Origin: Alkalicoccobacillus murimartini
GTDB taxonomy: Bacteria > Bacillota > Bacilli > Bacillales > Bacillaceae_D
Direction: 5' to 3'
DNA: 64,000 nucleotides
NCBI RefSeq assembly: GCF_030813245.1
Contig: NZ_JAUSUA010000005.1
Location: forward strand, 1 to 64,000
Position numbers and translations under genes: made by a program. Under the pieces are notes generated by a model. It had not been told where the DNA came from. It was given only the letters and a program-made list of their open reading frames with translations, and made no database searches. This document shows, piece by piece, positions 37,711 through 45,759 of the stretch (its first letter is position 1; each line of letters begins with the position of its first letter).

Positions 37711-38052
37711 TTAATCCTCAAGAGGGCTGAATACACCGATATATTCCATGAAAGGGACAACCCCTCCATAGAAGCCAATTATACTAATGAAAAGTACAGA
37801 TCCATAAATTAACTTTAGCTTTATGAACGAATATCTTTGTTCTAAGTACCGGTATGAAACATGTGGAATACAAAAAAAACAAAGGTAAATAGGGTGTAAA
37901 ATCTTTTCTTCTAATGTAGCTGGCTTTGGAAATCTAAAAATATCAATAAATTTTTCAACTGTTTTAAGATTACCTACACAGAAAAAAATAAATCCAAAAG
38001 CAAAATGACAAGATATCGTATAAAAAATAAACACTAAAAATAGAAAGTACAT
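37711..38052 (-). CDS. Candidate immunity membrane protein, copy A
   Basis: An intact 113-residue copy of the repeated family: TM1 at about residues 1-27 (MYFLFLVFIFYTISCHFAFG), the core VGNLKTVEKFIDIFRFPKP, PHVSYRYLEQRYSFIKLKLI, and a C-terminal membrane segment. GATTGGAGAAATA precedes the ATG, as in most copies. It lies between decayed versions of its two neighbours in the same order as the intact locus (toxin, this gene, cytosolic protein), yet it has kept its frame, which suggests selection. Confidence 0.75.
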   Translation of the reverse strand: MYFLFLVFIFYTISCHFAFGFIFFCVGNLKTVEKFIDIFRFPKPATLEEKILHPIYLCFFCIPHVSYRYLEQRYSFIKLKLIYGSVLFISIIGFYGGVVPFMEYIGVFSPLED

Positions 38053-38076
38053 TTATTTCTCCAATCTCAAATTAAT

Positions 38077-38950
38077 TTAATTAAACCAACCAGTAACTGT
38101 TGAACCTAAATTTCCTAAAGCTTCTCCAGCTTTACTTGCCGTTTCAGTCACAGCAGTTTTTGCATCATTAAAAGCTTTTCCAGAAACTAGATACTCAGCA
38201 GCATCTTTCGCATGTGAACGATTTTGTCTGCAACTTTCCCTCCGACTGCACCACCAACAAATGCAATTCCTGCAGTCCCTACTCCAGGAATCGGAATGAG
38301 AGCTGTGTACCCAAGGCGCCTCCAATCGCTGCACCTACACCAGTTACACCTAAATCAGTAACTGCTCCAGCACTAAACCTAGAAAAGTTAACTCCAAAAG
38401 ATTTATCTTCTTTAAATTCTGATCCGTGCGACAACACAGTCCTTTACCAACCGGACCTACCGCCCTGACATCTTTCAATACCTTTATCAACAATTTGATT
38501 CTTAGCAGCATTCAATCCTCTCCCTATTGCATTTTTACCTTTATCAATATAAGGAGCTGCTGCATTTTTTGCGTTATTGAAGGTTGATTTAACTTGATTA
38601 TTAAAACTATTTAATCCTTTTTTGGTAGCATCGCCTACATTAAAATTTGAGAGGACTTGTCACCTACAATATCCTTAACTATAAGTTAGATTGCGTTTTA
38701 TTTATATAGCTAGCTGTTGCATCTTTGGCAGCATTAAACCTTGCCTGTTTGTGTGCTCTACTCTTTCATCTAACGCAATCATATCAGTAATTATTCTACC
38801 TGCTCTGCTATTTAAAATATTTTTTCCTTTTGCCATAAGCCCATCTGCAATCATGGCCGGGTTACTCATCAATGCCTGAAATCTATTTACTTTTTTCATA
38901 AGGGTTTGAGCATTTTCGCTAATGGCTATATGATTACCGGCTCCTGCAAG
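38077..38950 (-). pseudogene. Decayed LXG-type toxin, C-terminal part
   Basis: Fragments in changing frames on the minus strand align with the intact toxin: near 38890-38700 a central region (NRFQALMSNPAMIADGLMAK), at 38630-38480 STFNNAKNAAAPYIDKGKNA, at 38400-38290 SAGAVTDLGVTGVGAAIGGA, then PIPGVGTAGIAFVGGAVGGK, and last KTAVTETASKAGEALGN ending GWFN. The glycine-zipper region is recognisable. Several frameshifts and stops make it inactive. The N-terminal part is missing. Confidence 0.8.
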
Positions 38951-38951
38951 A

Positions 38952-39038
38952 AACTCACAGGATCGAATAACGGATCAAACTAGTAGACTTCAGACGTTAA
39001 GAAGTTCTTTAGATCGAGAATTAGCTAAAGATAAATAG
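38952..39038 (+). pseudogene. 3' remnant of a DUF5082-like gene
   Basis: Nearly identical to 44235-44321, the last 28 codons of the DUF5082-like gene (RLQTLRSSLDRELAKDK region), and similarity continues through the terminator and about 110 bases beyond. Here it is fused at about 38950 to the leftward toxin remnant, which marks a recombination junction. Confidence 0.85.
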
Positions 39039-39189
39039 ACTTTCAGGTGAAGAGAGTTTTTTTGTTAGAAGCACAAATACGAAGACGAAAAAAGTTATCA
39101 CATACTCATTGTAAATGTATCGTTGATAAATCAAAGGACATATTTTTATTTTTAACTGAATCTTATCTATTAAATTTTATAGGGAGTAT

Positions 39190-39508
39190 CAGTTTATGTA
39201 AACTAATCTGTAACACATTAGAAATAACTCTCCCCCTTAACCATTGCGGTTACCAAGAAACAGTGATGGTTCGACTGTAGTTGGTTGTTTTAAATAATAT
39301 TCTTTGATTTATGAGGATGATAATTATGTATATGTAATGGAGTTTATATTGTTACTATGAGCCTTGTTTACCCGCCATATAGGTTATTATTTAGTAGGTT
39401 CTCTAATTTAAACACTTCATTAATTTATAGCGCTTGCTTTTTATTTTGGGATTATTTCTATTTGGTGTGGTGGCTCCTTACTTAGAAAGTACAGGTAAAT
39501 TCGATTAA
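39190..39508 (+). pseudogene. Remnants of cytosolic protein and immunity-family genes
   Basis: Near 39217-39278 the plus strand encodes LPLNHCGYQETV, matching LLLTLCGFSETA at the start of the 42629 gene. At 39440-39508 it encodes LGLFLFGVVAPYLESTGKFD then stop, matching the C-terminus of the small membrane family. So two more truncated copies lie here in the rightward orientation. Confidence 0.6.
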
Positions 39509-39557
39509 AAGCAGAAGCCTATTCCAAAAAATTATGTTAAGACTGAGAGTATCTTTC

Positions 39558-39639
39558 GAAGTAATAGGAAAAACGACCGAACTTTCACCCAAAGTTCGGT
39601 CGTTTTTTATTTTTGTATGGGATGAAAGCCCCCCTAAAA
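39558..39639. repeat. 82-bp direct repeat, right copy
   Basis: It matches 36915-36996 with one mismatch and includes a second copy of the cydB-like stop codon and terminator (39571-39610). It brackets the decayed module on the right. The spacing between copies is 2643 bases. Confidence 0.92.
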
Positions 39640-39805
39640 CATGACAAATAATGTCTAAAAAGGACATTTGCACGATAGAAAACATCATTATTATCCAGTA
39701 ATATAAAAATAATAGAAAAATTAGGTTTAGATATGAATATTAAGGTAATACAATGAAGGAAATACTGTACAGTAACTGTATATCAGTGGAAGGAGTTACC
39801 CCGAG

Positions 39806-40081
39806 GTGAGCGATGAAATTAAATTAGACCCCCAACTACAAAAATTAAACGTAAGCAACATCCGAACCAGCTCCCAGAACCTAGAACCTACTGCAACCGT
39901 CTATAACGAGGGATGGACAGAGCTCGACTCCATCACCTTAGTCAAACAAAACTTAGTTGATTTACAAAGAGTCGTTAGACAATATAAGTCCTTAGTAGAA
40001 ACCAATAGCACGCAAATCGAATCACTCGTAGAACAATTTAGCCAAGCAGAAGAGCAGGTGGCGGAGGGGATTAAAAGATAA
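39806..40081 (+). CDS. DUF5344-like (YwqI/YxiC-type) LXG partner
   Basis: A 91-residue, all-helical small protein starting with GTG behind AAGGAG. It is likely a partner or chaperone that pairs with the LXG N-terminus for type VII export, like the WXG100-like Lap proteins. SDEIKLDPQLQKLNVSNIRT, then WTELDSITLVKQNLVDLQRV and a coiled coil (QIESLVEQFSQAEEQVAEG). Its stop overlaps the toxin ATG by one base (TAATG), so the two are translated together. Identification rests on size, helix pattern and position. Confidence 0.7.
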   Translation: MSDEIKLDPQLQKLNVSNIRTSSQNLEPTATVYNEGWTELDSITLVKQNLVDLQRVVRQYKSLVETNSTQIESLVEQFSQAEEQVAEGIKR

Positions 40082-42162
40082 TGAGCCAAAAATCACTCGA
40101 TGCAGCTAACGTATTACCAATGTTAGAGTCTATATCAACAGAAACCAACAACCAGAACAAACAACTTACTGCATTTAAATCTACCTTACAAACGAATGTA
40201 ACTGGTTTAAGTAGCCAAAAAGGGGCAACCTCTAGAAATGTTGTTGCTTTTTGGAGAGAAGTCCACTACCCATTTATTGAGTTGCTTGATAGTGTCATGA
40301 ATGAATTTGCAACGAGTCTGCAAACGATGAATAGTGAATTGAATGGTGAATTCTCTAGTATGGCTGCAATTAGAGAAGACTTTCTTTCAAATGACCTTCA
40401 AAATCAACTTGAGAACCTTAAGCGTACTGCGGAGAATCATGGTGAAGGATTAATGAGCCTTTCAAGTGAGTATAGTGACGTGATAAGTCTGCCTTACTTT
40501 GACTACACCTCTATCATTGACGGTCTAAACCATTCAATTAAAGAAGCAAATACTACTCTTGAATTATTGTATAGTAAAGATTCGTCTTTTAATCAAACTC
40601 AGCAGAATATTAGTAATAGTATAGTAGCCCTAGAAAACTATCTAACTACTATGACTTCGAAATTAACATCTGGAAGTATCTCTATATCTAACTTTAATAG
40701 TTCCTCAGTAAAAGATACCGCCGAATGGAAGGAAGTTCGTAAAGAAAACCTAGTAAGAAGATACCAAGAAGCTCTTACCTTAATGGGTGCTAATCATTTT
40801 TTGGCTAATTCCTCTCACCCTGTTGCAAAGGCTTTTTTGGCTGCTTCTGGTGTTGGCTTGAAAACCACTGACAAAATCCTTTACAGTGCCGTTTCTTCGG
40901 CCAGATCATCTATTATAAACCAAGCATCTACTCTGGCTAGTACCGAATTCGGACAATCGTACATGCGTCGTCTAGGTACGTTCGGAGTTCTCATGAAAAA
41001 CTCTGATAAAATTGCAGACGTGTTTAAGGCAGGAGCGAAGGATATACTTAGCCAGAAAGCAAAAGACGCTGCAGGTGCTGCCCTACAATTTAGTCATAAA
41101 GTAAATTTAGCAAAAAATGTAATGAATAGCGTTTCTGGCGTGGCTTCAGGCTATTTATTACAAGGCGCAGCTCAGCTGGCATTGAATCCTAATGCGCAAG
41201 CGTTAGCTAACAAAGCGAATGATTTTGATGTGTATGGGGCGATTGATGTTGCAAAGAAATGGGTTAATAATCTTGATAATAGCTCTAAATTGTTAGAATA
41301 TGCTTTAGAGAATAATTTTGCTCCTATTCCTTCTTTATTAAATACAGTTAAAAACAGTTTCAATAGTGCTACAAGCAAGGGATTATCAGTATTAGGAGAG
41401 GCTAAAGACAGATTTAACTCAGCAAAGAATATTGGAGGTAGAATTTATGATATAGAAAAAAATTATTTAAAAAATACGATTAATACCTTCACAGATAATG
41501 CAGTCTCTCGATTTTTAAATAATGATAAGGTTCAAGCTTTTAGAAATCAAGTATCTTCTCTTAAAACAAATACTATCCAAGGTATTAACCACGCCAAAAA
41601 CAGTTTTAATAGTGTTAAAACTGCCGCTTCTCCTTATATTAATAAAGGAATGAATGCTCTATCAAAAGGTTTAAACACTACAAAAGATCAATTAGTTGAT
41701 AAGGGAGGAAAATTAGTAAACTCTAGGTTTGTAAAATTACTTGGTCCTGCTGGGTATACTTTAACAGGAATGACTCATCTAAGCGAACTAACCGACCCTA
41801 GTAACGATGGAAAAACAATTGCCGTTAAAGGAACAAGAGCTGGAGCTGGGGCTGTTACAGAAGTTGGTGGAGCTGTAATTGGAGGATATATAGGTGGAGC
41901 AGTAGGATCATTTATTCCAATTCCAGTATTAGGTACTGCGGCGGGGGCTTATTTCGGTTCTTTAATAGGAGGAAAGATTGGTAGCAAAGCTGCACCTTAC
42001 GTTAAAGATGCAGCTGAAAAGGCTGTTAATTACGTAGGAGAAAAAGCAAGTAAAGTTAAAGATGCTGCAAAAGGAGCCTTGTCTGATGCAAAAGGAGCCT
42101 TGTCTGATGCAAAAGATAAACTTGGAGATTTAGGATCTTCAGTAGTAAGTTGGTTGAACTAA
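40081..42162 (+). CDS. LXG-like polymorphic toxin with glycine-zipper C-terminus
   Basis: A 693-residue protein. Residues 1-230 are helical with the LXG-type segment QKGATSRNVVAFWREVHYPF; the middle (230-560) has many helical repeats (FNSVKTAASPYINKG, FNSATSKG). Residues about 585-640 are a Gly/Ala-rich hydrophobic stretch (GAVIGGYIGGAVGSFIPIPV, GTAAGAYFGSLIGGKIGSKA), a glycine zipper like membrane-permeabilising LXG toxins such as TelE. No nuclease or ADP-ribosyltransferase motif is seen. A 21-base unit is tandemly repeated near 42067-42108 (GALSDAK twice). The membrane-directed mode of action is inference. Confidence 0.75.
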   Translation: MSQKSLDAANVLPMLESISTETNNQNKQLTAFKSTLQTNVTGLSSQKGATSRNVVAFWREVHYPFIELLDSVMNEFATSLQTMNSELNGEFSSMAAIREDFLSNDLQNQLENLKRTAENHGEGLMSLSSEYSDVISLPYFDYTSIIDGLNHSIKEANTTLELLYSKDSSFNQTQQNISNSIVALENYLTTMTSKLTSGSISISNFNSSSVKDTAEWKEVRKENLVRRYQEALTLMGANHFLANSSHPVAKAFLAASGVGLKTTDKILYSAVSSARSSIINQASTLASTEFGQSYMRRLGTFGVLMKNSDKIADVFKAGAKDILSQKAKDAAGAALQFSHKVNLAKNVMNSVSGVASGYLLQGAAQLALNPNAQALANKANDFDVYGAIDVAKKWVNNLDNSSKLLEYALENNFAPIPSLLNTVKNSFNSATSKGLSVLGEAKDRFNSAKNIGGRIYDIEKNYLKNTINTFTDNAVSRFLNNDKVQAFRNQVSSLKTNTIQGINHAKNSFNSVKTAASPYINKGMNALSKGLNTTKDQLVDKGGKLVNSRFVKLLGPAGYTLTGMTHLSELTDPSNDGKTIAVKGTRAGAGAVTEVGGAVIGGYIGGAVGSFIPIPVLGTAAGAYFGSLIGGKIGSKAAPYVKDAAEKAVNYVGEKASKVKDAAKGALSDAKGALSDAKDKLGDLGSSVVSWLN

Positions 42163-42202
42163 AAGTAGATGTGATTTTCGAACAAATTTGATCTACTTTT
42201 AG
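42161..42202 (+). terminator. Hairpin between toxin and membrane protein B
   Basis: AAAAGTAGAT and ATCTACTTTT pair across an 18-22 base loop just after the toxin stop. There is only a short T-stretch, so it may slow or attenuate transcription or protect the upstream mRNA rather than end it fully. Confidence 0.45.
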
Positions 42203-42257
42203 ATTCATTAAGATTGGCTAACTTTTTGCATTATAGAATTCTAGATTGGAGAATTAA

Positions 42258-42602
42258 ATGAATTACTTATTAGTACTTGTCTTTTTTGGTTTAGTAACAA
42301 GTCATTTTAGTTTTGCATTAGCATTTCTTTTTCTAGGTAATCTTAAAATACTTACAAATTTCATAAATATGTTTCGAAATGAGAATCCTCAAAATATATC
42401 AGATTGGATTGCTCATATTATTTATGTTTGTTTGTTTAGTTTACCTTACCTATCATATAAAGCACTTGAAAAAAGATATTCATTTTGGATAACAAAATTA
42501 TTTTACTGTATAGGATTTTTTATATCATTTTTGCTTCTATTTGGAGTTTTAATGCCTATAGCTGAATCTTTTGGGTTACTTAGATTTATGGAAAACATCT
42601 AA
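42258..42602 (+). CDS. Candidate cognate immunity protein, copy B (diverged)
   Basis: A 114-residue membrane protein with the family layout: TM1 (residues 1-27), LGNLKILTNFINMF, SLPYLSYKALEKRYSFW and a C-terminal membrane helix (FFISFLLLFGVLMPIAE). It directly follows the toxin, the place of an LXG immunity gene. It is the most diverged of the toxin-adjacent forms, as expected if it tracks this toxin's C-terminus. GATTGGAGAATTAA precedes the ATG. No known immunity family could be named. Confidence 0.68.
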   Translation: MNYLLVLVFFGLVTSHFSFALAFLFLGNLKILTNFINMFRNENPQNISDWIAHIIYVCLFSLPYLSYKALEKRYSFWITKLFYCIGFFISFLLLFGVLMPIAESFGLLRFMENI

Positions 42603-42628
42603 TTTCAAATTAAAAAAGGATGATGATT

Positions 42629-43438
42629 ATGAAACCATTACTAACCTGCACAACAGAAGAACTTATCCTCCTCCTCACCCTTTGCGGTTTTTCAGAAACA
42701 GCTAGAGGTTTAGGAGAAAGTATGCTTGGAGAGAAATCAGAAGAATCTTGGAATACATTAATTGATGGTGCCTCGCATCAACTTATTCTAAAAGGAGTTT
42801 GGGATCTTGAGAAGTCGGCTAATGATGAGATTCCTCTAAGTGAAGATTTGCAAGAATTCATCCGGGACTATGCTACTTCTTCTTATTTACTACGATTTGT
42901 AGATATTCAAGCAGGACGTTCTTTCCTACTTCATTCATTAACGGAAGAATATTGGATAGAGCATGTGGTTTCACATGATATCATTCACGAATTTGGCCAA
43001 GTAACTGTCTCAGATGCTAACAAAGATCTTAAATCGTTTTATGCTTTTAAAGATCCTTCAACTATAGAAGAATTGTCTTTTACACTCTCGACAGAGCAAT
43101 TTGACTTACTGAGCGAATCATCAAATTCAGAAAATATTCAAAGTGAAATTGATAAGCCTGATGAAAAAAGAGCGTTTGATCAATTCATTCATGTACTAAA
43201 AGAACATAATTGGGAACTTCAGAATGTTAGCCGATTCTACTTAGGCGAAAATCAAAATGAATTACAAATGACCGATATTTTATTTTTCATGAATTCGAAT
43301 GATGGTATTTGGTGTGTGGAATATATTGAAGAAAATGAAGATATACTGGTTCATTTCACTTTGAAAAGCTCAAGTGACTGGTTAAGTAAGTGTATGAAAC
43401 TAGTTAAAAAACACTTTGTACAACTAGAAACATTGTAA
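42629..43438 (+). CDS. LXG-locus cytosolic protein of unknown family
   Basis: A 269-residue soluble protein. The N-terminal TTEELILLLTLCGFSETARG and GESMLGEKSEESWNTL, the middle YATSSYLLRFVDIQAGRSFL and the C-terminal strands (DGIWCVEYIEENEDILVHF) suggest an alpha-beta fold that recalls EspG-like type VII chaperones, but I cannot confirm this. ATG 42629 is chosen (AAAAGG 9 bases upstream). At least three other damaged copies exist in the window, always near toxin or membrane-family genes, so it belongs to the mobile module. Confidence 0.6.
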   Translation: MKPLLTCTTEELILLLTLCGFSETARGLGESMLGEKSEESWNTLIDGASHQLILKGVWDLEKSANDEIPLSEDLQEFIRDYATSSYLLRFVDIQAGRSFLLHSLTEEYWIEHVVSHDIIHEFGQVTVSDANKDLKSFYAFKDPSTIEELSFTLSTEQFDLLSESSNSENIQSEIDKPDEKRAFDQFIHVLKEHNWELQNVSRFYLGENQNELQMTDILFFMNSNDGIWCVEYIEENEDILVHFTLKSSSDWLSKCMKLVKKHFVQLETL

Positions 43439-43443
43439 AGGTA

Positions 43444-43929
43444 GTGAATGAATTGTATAAAACAAGTTTTGACAAGAAATTCATCATATTTTTAACATTA
43501 TTCTTACTTACTGCTGTTACTGCGTTTATCTATACTTTTTTTGACGATTCCCCTAGAGGTTTGTTCTTTAGAACAATAGGTATACCTATTGTAGGTATAG
43601 GCGTTCCCATGATAATTAGGAAAATCCCTAAAATTTCGTATAATCTAAATGACGATCATCTTTTAATTAAAACAGGAGTTAAGGATTTTATCGTTAAATA
43701 TGAAACAATGAATACCGTGCACTCAACTAGTTCTAGCATAAAAAATATCGCAAAGTCCGCTAACTCTTTTGGCTTACGTGTTAATACAAACTTTAGTGAA
43801 GGTGTAACGATCATCTTAAAAGATGATAAAAGACCATTTGTTCAGATCACTCCGAAAGATAAGGAACAATTCATAAAAGAATTACAGGAAAAAGTTCCAA
43901 ACCTTACAAGATCTCAAGAACCATTTTAA
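43444..43929 (+). CDS. Membrane protein with bacterial PH (bPH_4) domain
   Basis: A 161-residue protein. Two membrane segments (about 14-31 and 38-57) lead into a PH-like domain: YNLNDDHLLIKTGVKDFIV and the closing ITPKDKEQFIKELQEK, the signature end of bPH_4 (DUF1200) proteins. It starts with GTG five bases after the upstream stop, so it is coupled. Membrane PH proteins are not usual LXG partners; it could be extra immunity or help anchoring. Confidence 0.7.
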   Translation: MNELYKTSFDKKFIIFLTLFLLTAVTAFIYTFFDDSPRGLFFRTIGIPIVGIGVPMIIRKIPKISYNLNDDHLLIKTGVKDFIVKYETMNTVHSTSSSIKNIAKSANSFGLRVNTNFSEGVTIILKDDKRPFVQITPKDKEQFIKELQEKVPNLTRSQEPF

Positions 43930-43943
43930 CGGAGGTAATAACA

Positions 43944-44321
43944 ATGTCCGAAGCCCTTTTTCGTTCCCAGATTAAAAACTCTGAATTTTTCTTAGCTTCA
44001 GCAGTCGATGAGAATGAGCGTTTAAGAGACTGCAGAGGCAACCTTAAGGCACGAAGAGCGAGTATGCAAAGCTCCAAGCCTAATTTTAGCAAGCCTGAAC
44101 TAACCATGTCTACTTGGAGGGGAACCCACGCTGACAAATTTGATGAAAATCGAGAAAGTGGAGTCGTTGATACGTATAACTCACTCCTTGATAAAGTTGA
44201 CGACGCACTTGACCGAGTAGAACAAGCGATAAATAATTCACAGGATCGAATTACGGATCAAACTAGTAGACTTCAGACTTTAAGAAGTTCTTTAGATCGA
44301 GAATTAGCTAAAGATAAATAG
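43944..44321 (+). CDS. DUF5082-like (YwqH-type) LXG partner
   Basis: A 125-residue helical protein: FRSQIKNSEFFLASAVDENE, TWRGTHADKFDENRES resembling the WXG loop, and a C-terminal coiled coil (VEQAINNSQDRITDQTSRLQ). It fits the small WXG100-like partner of LXG toxins. In B. subtilis ywqHIJK the equivalent is upstream of the toxin; here it closes the operon. CGGAGGTAATAACA precedes the ATG. Confidence 0.7.
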   Translation: MSEALFRSQIKNSEFFLASAVDENERLRDCRGNLKARRASMQSSKPNFSKPELTMSTWRGTHADKFDENRESGVVDTYNSLLDKVDDALDRVEQAINNSQDRITDQTSRLQTLRSSLDRELAKDK

Positions 44322-44347
44322 ACTCCCAGGTGATGGGAGTTTTTTTG
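44320..44347 (+). terminator. Terminator of the toxin operon
   Basis: CTCCCA and TGGGAG pair across GGTGA, followed by seven T residues. A weakened copy follows the remnant at 39038. Confidence 0.78.
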
Positions 44348-44537
44348 TTAGATGCACAAATATGAAGACGGAAAAAGTTATCACTTGCTCGAGGTAAGTG
44401 TATCGTTGTTCAATCAAAGGAAAATATCAGGATATAAAGAATTAGCAGATGTAAATACAAGAGTAAAATAATGAAGTTTAGATAATTACGTATTGAGGGT
44501 GATTACAATATAACGCCCCCTAAGATAGGAGAAAAGC

Positions 44538-44879
44538 ATGGATTTCCTTATTCTGTTTTTTATATCTTATACAATAGCCTGTTACTTTGGATTCGGCGCA
44601 ACATTTTTCCTTGTAGGAAACTTAAAAACTTTAGAGCAACTAATCGGCATATTTCGATTCCCGAACCCTAAAACATTTGAGAAAAAATTCTTAAATTCTA
44701 TACATCTTTGTTTTTTGTATGTTCCTCACGCTTCCTATCGCTTCCTAGAGGAAAGTTATTCATTTATTAAAGTCAAATTAATCTATGGTTATACTTTTTA
44801 CTTCTATGTAAGTTTTTTAACCTTCATCCTTCCTTTTTTAGAGGAAATTGGCGCGTTAAATTCTATAGATAGAACATGA
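44538..44879 (+). CDS. Candidate immunity membrane protein, copy C
   Basis: An intact 113-residue member: TM1 FFISYTIACYFGFGATFFLV, core VGNLKTLEQLIGIFRFPNP, VPHASYRFLEESYSFIKVKL, then a C-terminal membrane helix (FLTFILPFLEEIG). GATAGGAGAAAAGC precedes the ATG. It lies after the toxin-operon terminator and so needs its own promoter, which I could not locate with confidence. Confidence 0.72.
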   Translation: MDFLILFFISYTIACYFGFGATFFLVGNLKTLEQLIGIFRFPNPKTFEKKFLNSIHLCFLYVPHASYRFLEESYSFIKVKLIYGYTFYFYVSFLTFILPFLEEIGALNSIDRT

Positions 44880-44957
44880 ATTAATTTAAATAACAATGTT
44901 AGTTAGTTTAATTAGAATAGATATTAATTCATAATATTTTCAATCGGGTGGTAGATA

Positions 44958-45287
44958 ATGGAATCTAAAGATATTTTATTTCTAATATTTATGATGATAC
45001 TTGCTTTTCAAGGTATAAATGCATTTAGTTTAACATTAGTAGGTCCAATATATCGACGCTATATAGAAGGTTTTTGGACGGTCAATCCCAAAAAAATAGA
45101 TGAATGGCTATTTAATTTTGTTTATATTTTAACCATGAGTATTGTTTATCCTCCTTACATGTTTTTATTCAAAAGATATTCCCCATGGAAAACAAGTTTA
45201 ATTTATGGAGCGATTTTTATACTCTTAACATTTATCTTTGTGGCATTTATAGCACCAGCCATAGCAAATTTTTTTGATTTGAATTAA
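44958..45287 (+). CDS. Candidate immunity membrane protein, copy D (most diverged)
   Basis: A 109-residue membrane protein in the array. Only the shape and a few residues match the others: the N-terminal hydrophobic segment, NPKKIDEWLFNFVYILTMS, and FKRYSPWKTSLIYGAIF, which parallels the (E)xRYSFIKxKLIYG motif. It probably shares an ancestor but faces a different target. ATCGGGTGG precedes the ATG. Confidence 0.6.
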   Translation: MESKDILFLIFMMILAFQGINAFSLTLVGPIYRRYIEGFWTVNPKKIDEWLFNFVYILTMSIVYPPYMFLFKRYSPWKTSLIYGAIFILLTFIFVAFIAPAIANFFDLN

Positions 45288-45392
45288 AGCTTCAATATTT
45301 AAATATAAAAATAATTAATTGCAGCTAAGAATCGAATTACTATTAAAGATTAGAAGAGAGCAGTAAATTTAACAATTGAGATTGGAGAACAA

Positions 45393-45733
45393 ATGTATTT
45401 TTTATTTATAGCTTTTATATTTTATACAGTAGCCTGTTACTTTGCTTTCGGGATTACCTATTTCTTAGTGGGTAACTTTAAAACATTGGAAAAATTAATT
45501 GATATTTTCCGATTTCCAAATCCGAAAAAATTGGATGAGAAATTCTTAAATCTTATCTACCTTTATTTTTTAGTGTCCCTCGAGTTTCATATAGATTCTT
45601 AGAAAAAAGATTTTCTTTCATAAAAGTAAAACTGATATATGGATCTGTGCTTTTTGTAAGTATAATTTTGTTTTTCGGCGTAGTTGTTCCTTTCATGGGA
45701 TATATAGGTGTATTCAATCCGTTAGAGGATTAA
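45393..45733 (+). pseudogene. Candidate immunity gene, copy E, frameshifted
   Basis: The frame from ATG 45393 (GATTGGAGAACAA upstream) matches the family for 60 residues and then shifts in a T6 run near 45570. In the next frame it continues SVPRVSYRFLEKRFSFIKVK and ends NPLED at 45733. One extra T would restore a full 113-residue protein. It is either a recent pseudogene or a phase-variable gene. Confidence 0.75.
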
Positions 45734-45759
45734 TCTTATATTTTTTCGAAATTGCGTTT

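Noticed and set aside
38214-38468. 84-codon plus-strand frame
   Set aside because: It is antisense to the decayed toxin and its content is the reverse of glycine-zipper codons.
40081-42162. Nuclease or ADP-ribosyltransferase toxin domain
   Set aside because: No HNH, EndoU, YeeF-type or ART motif is found; the C-terminus is Gly/Ala-rich and hydrophobic.
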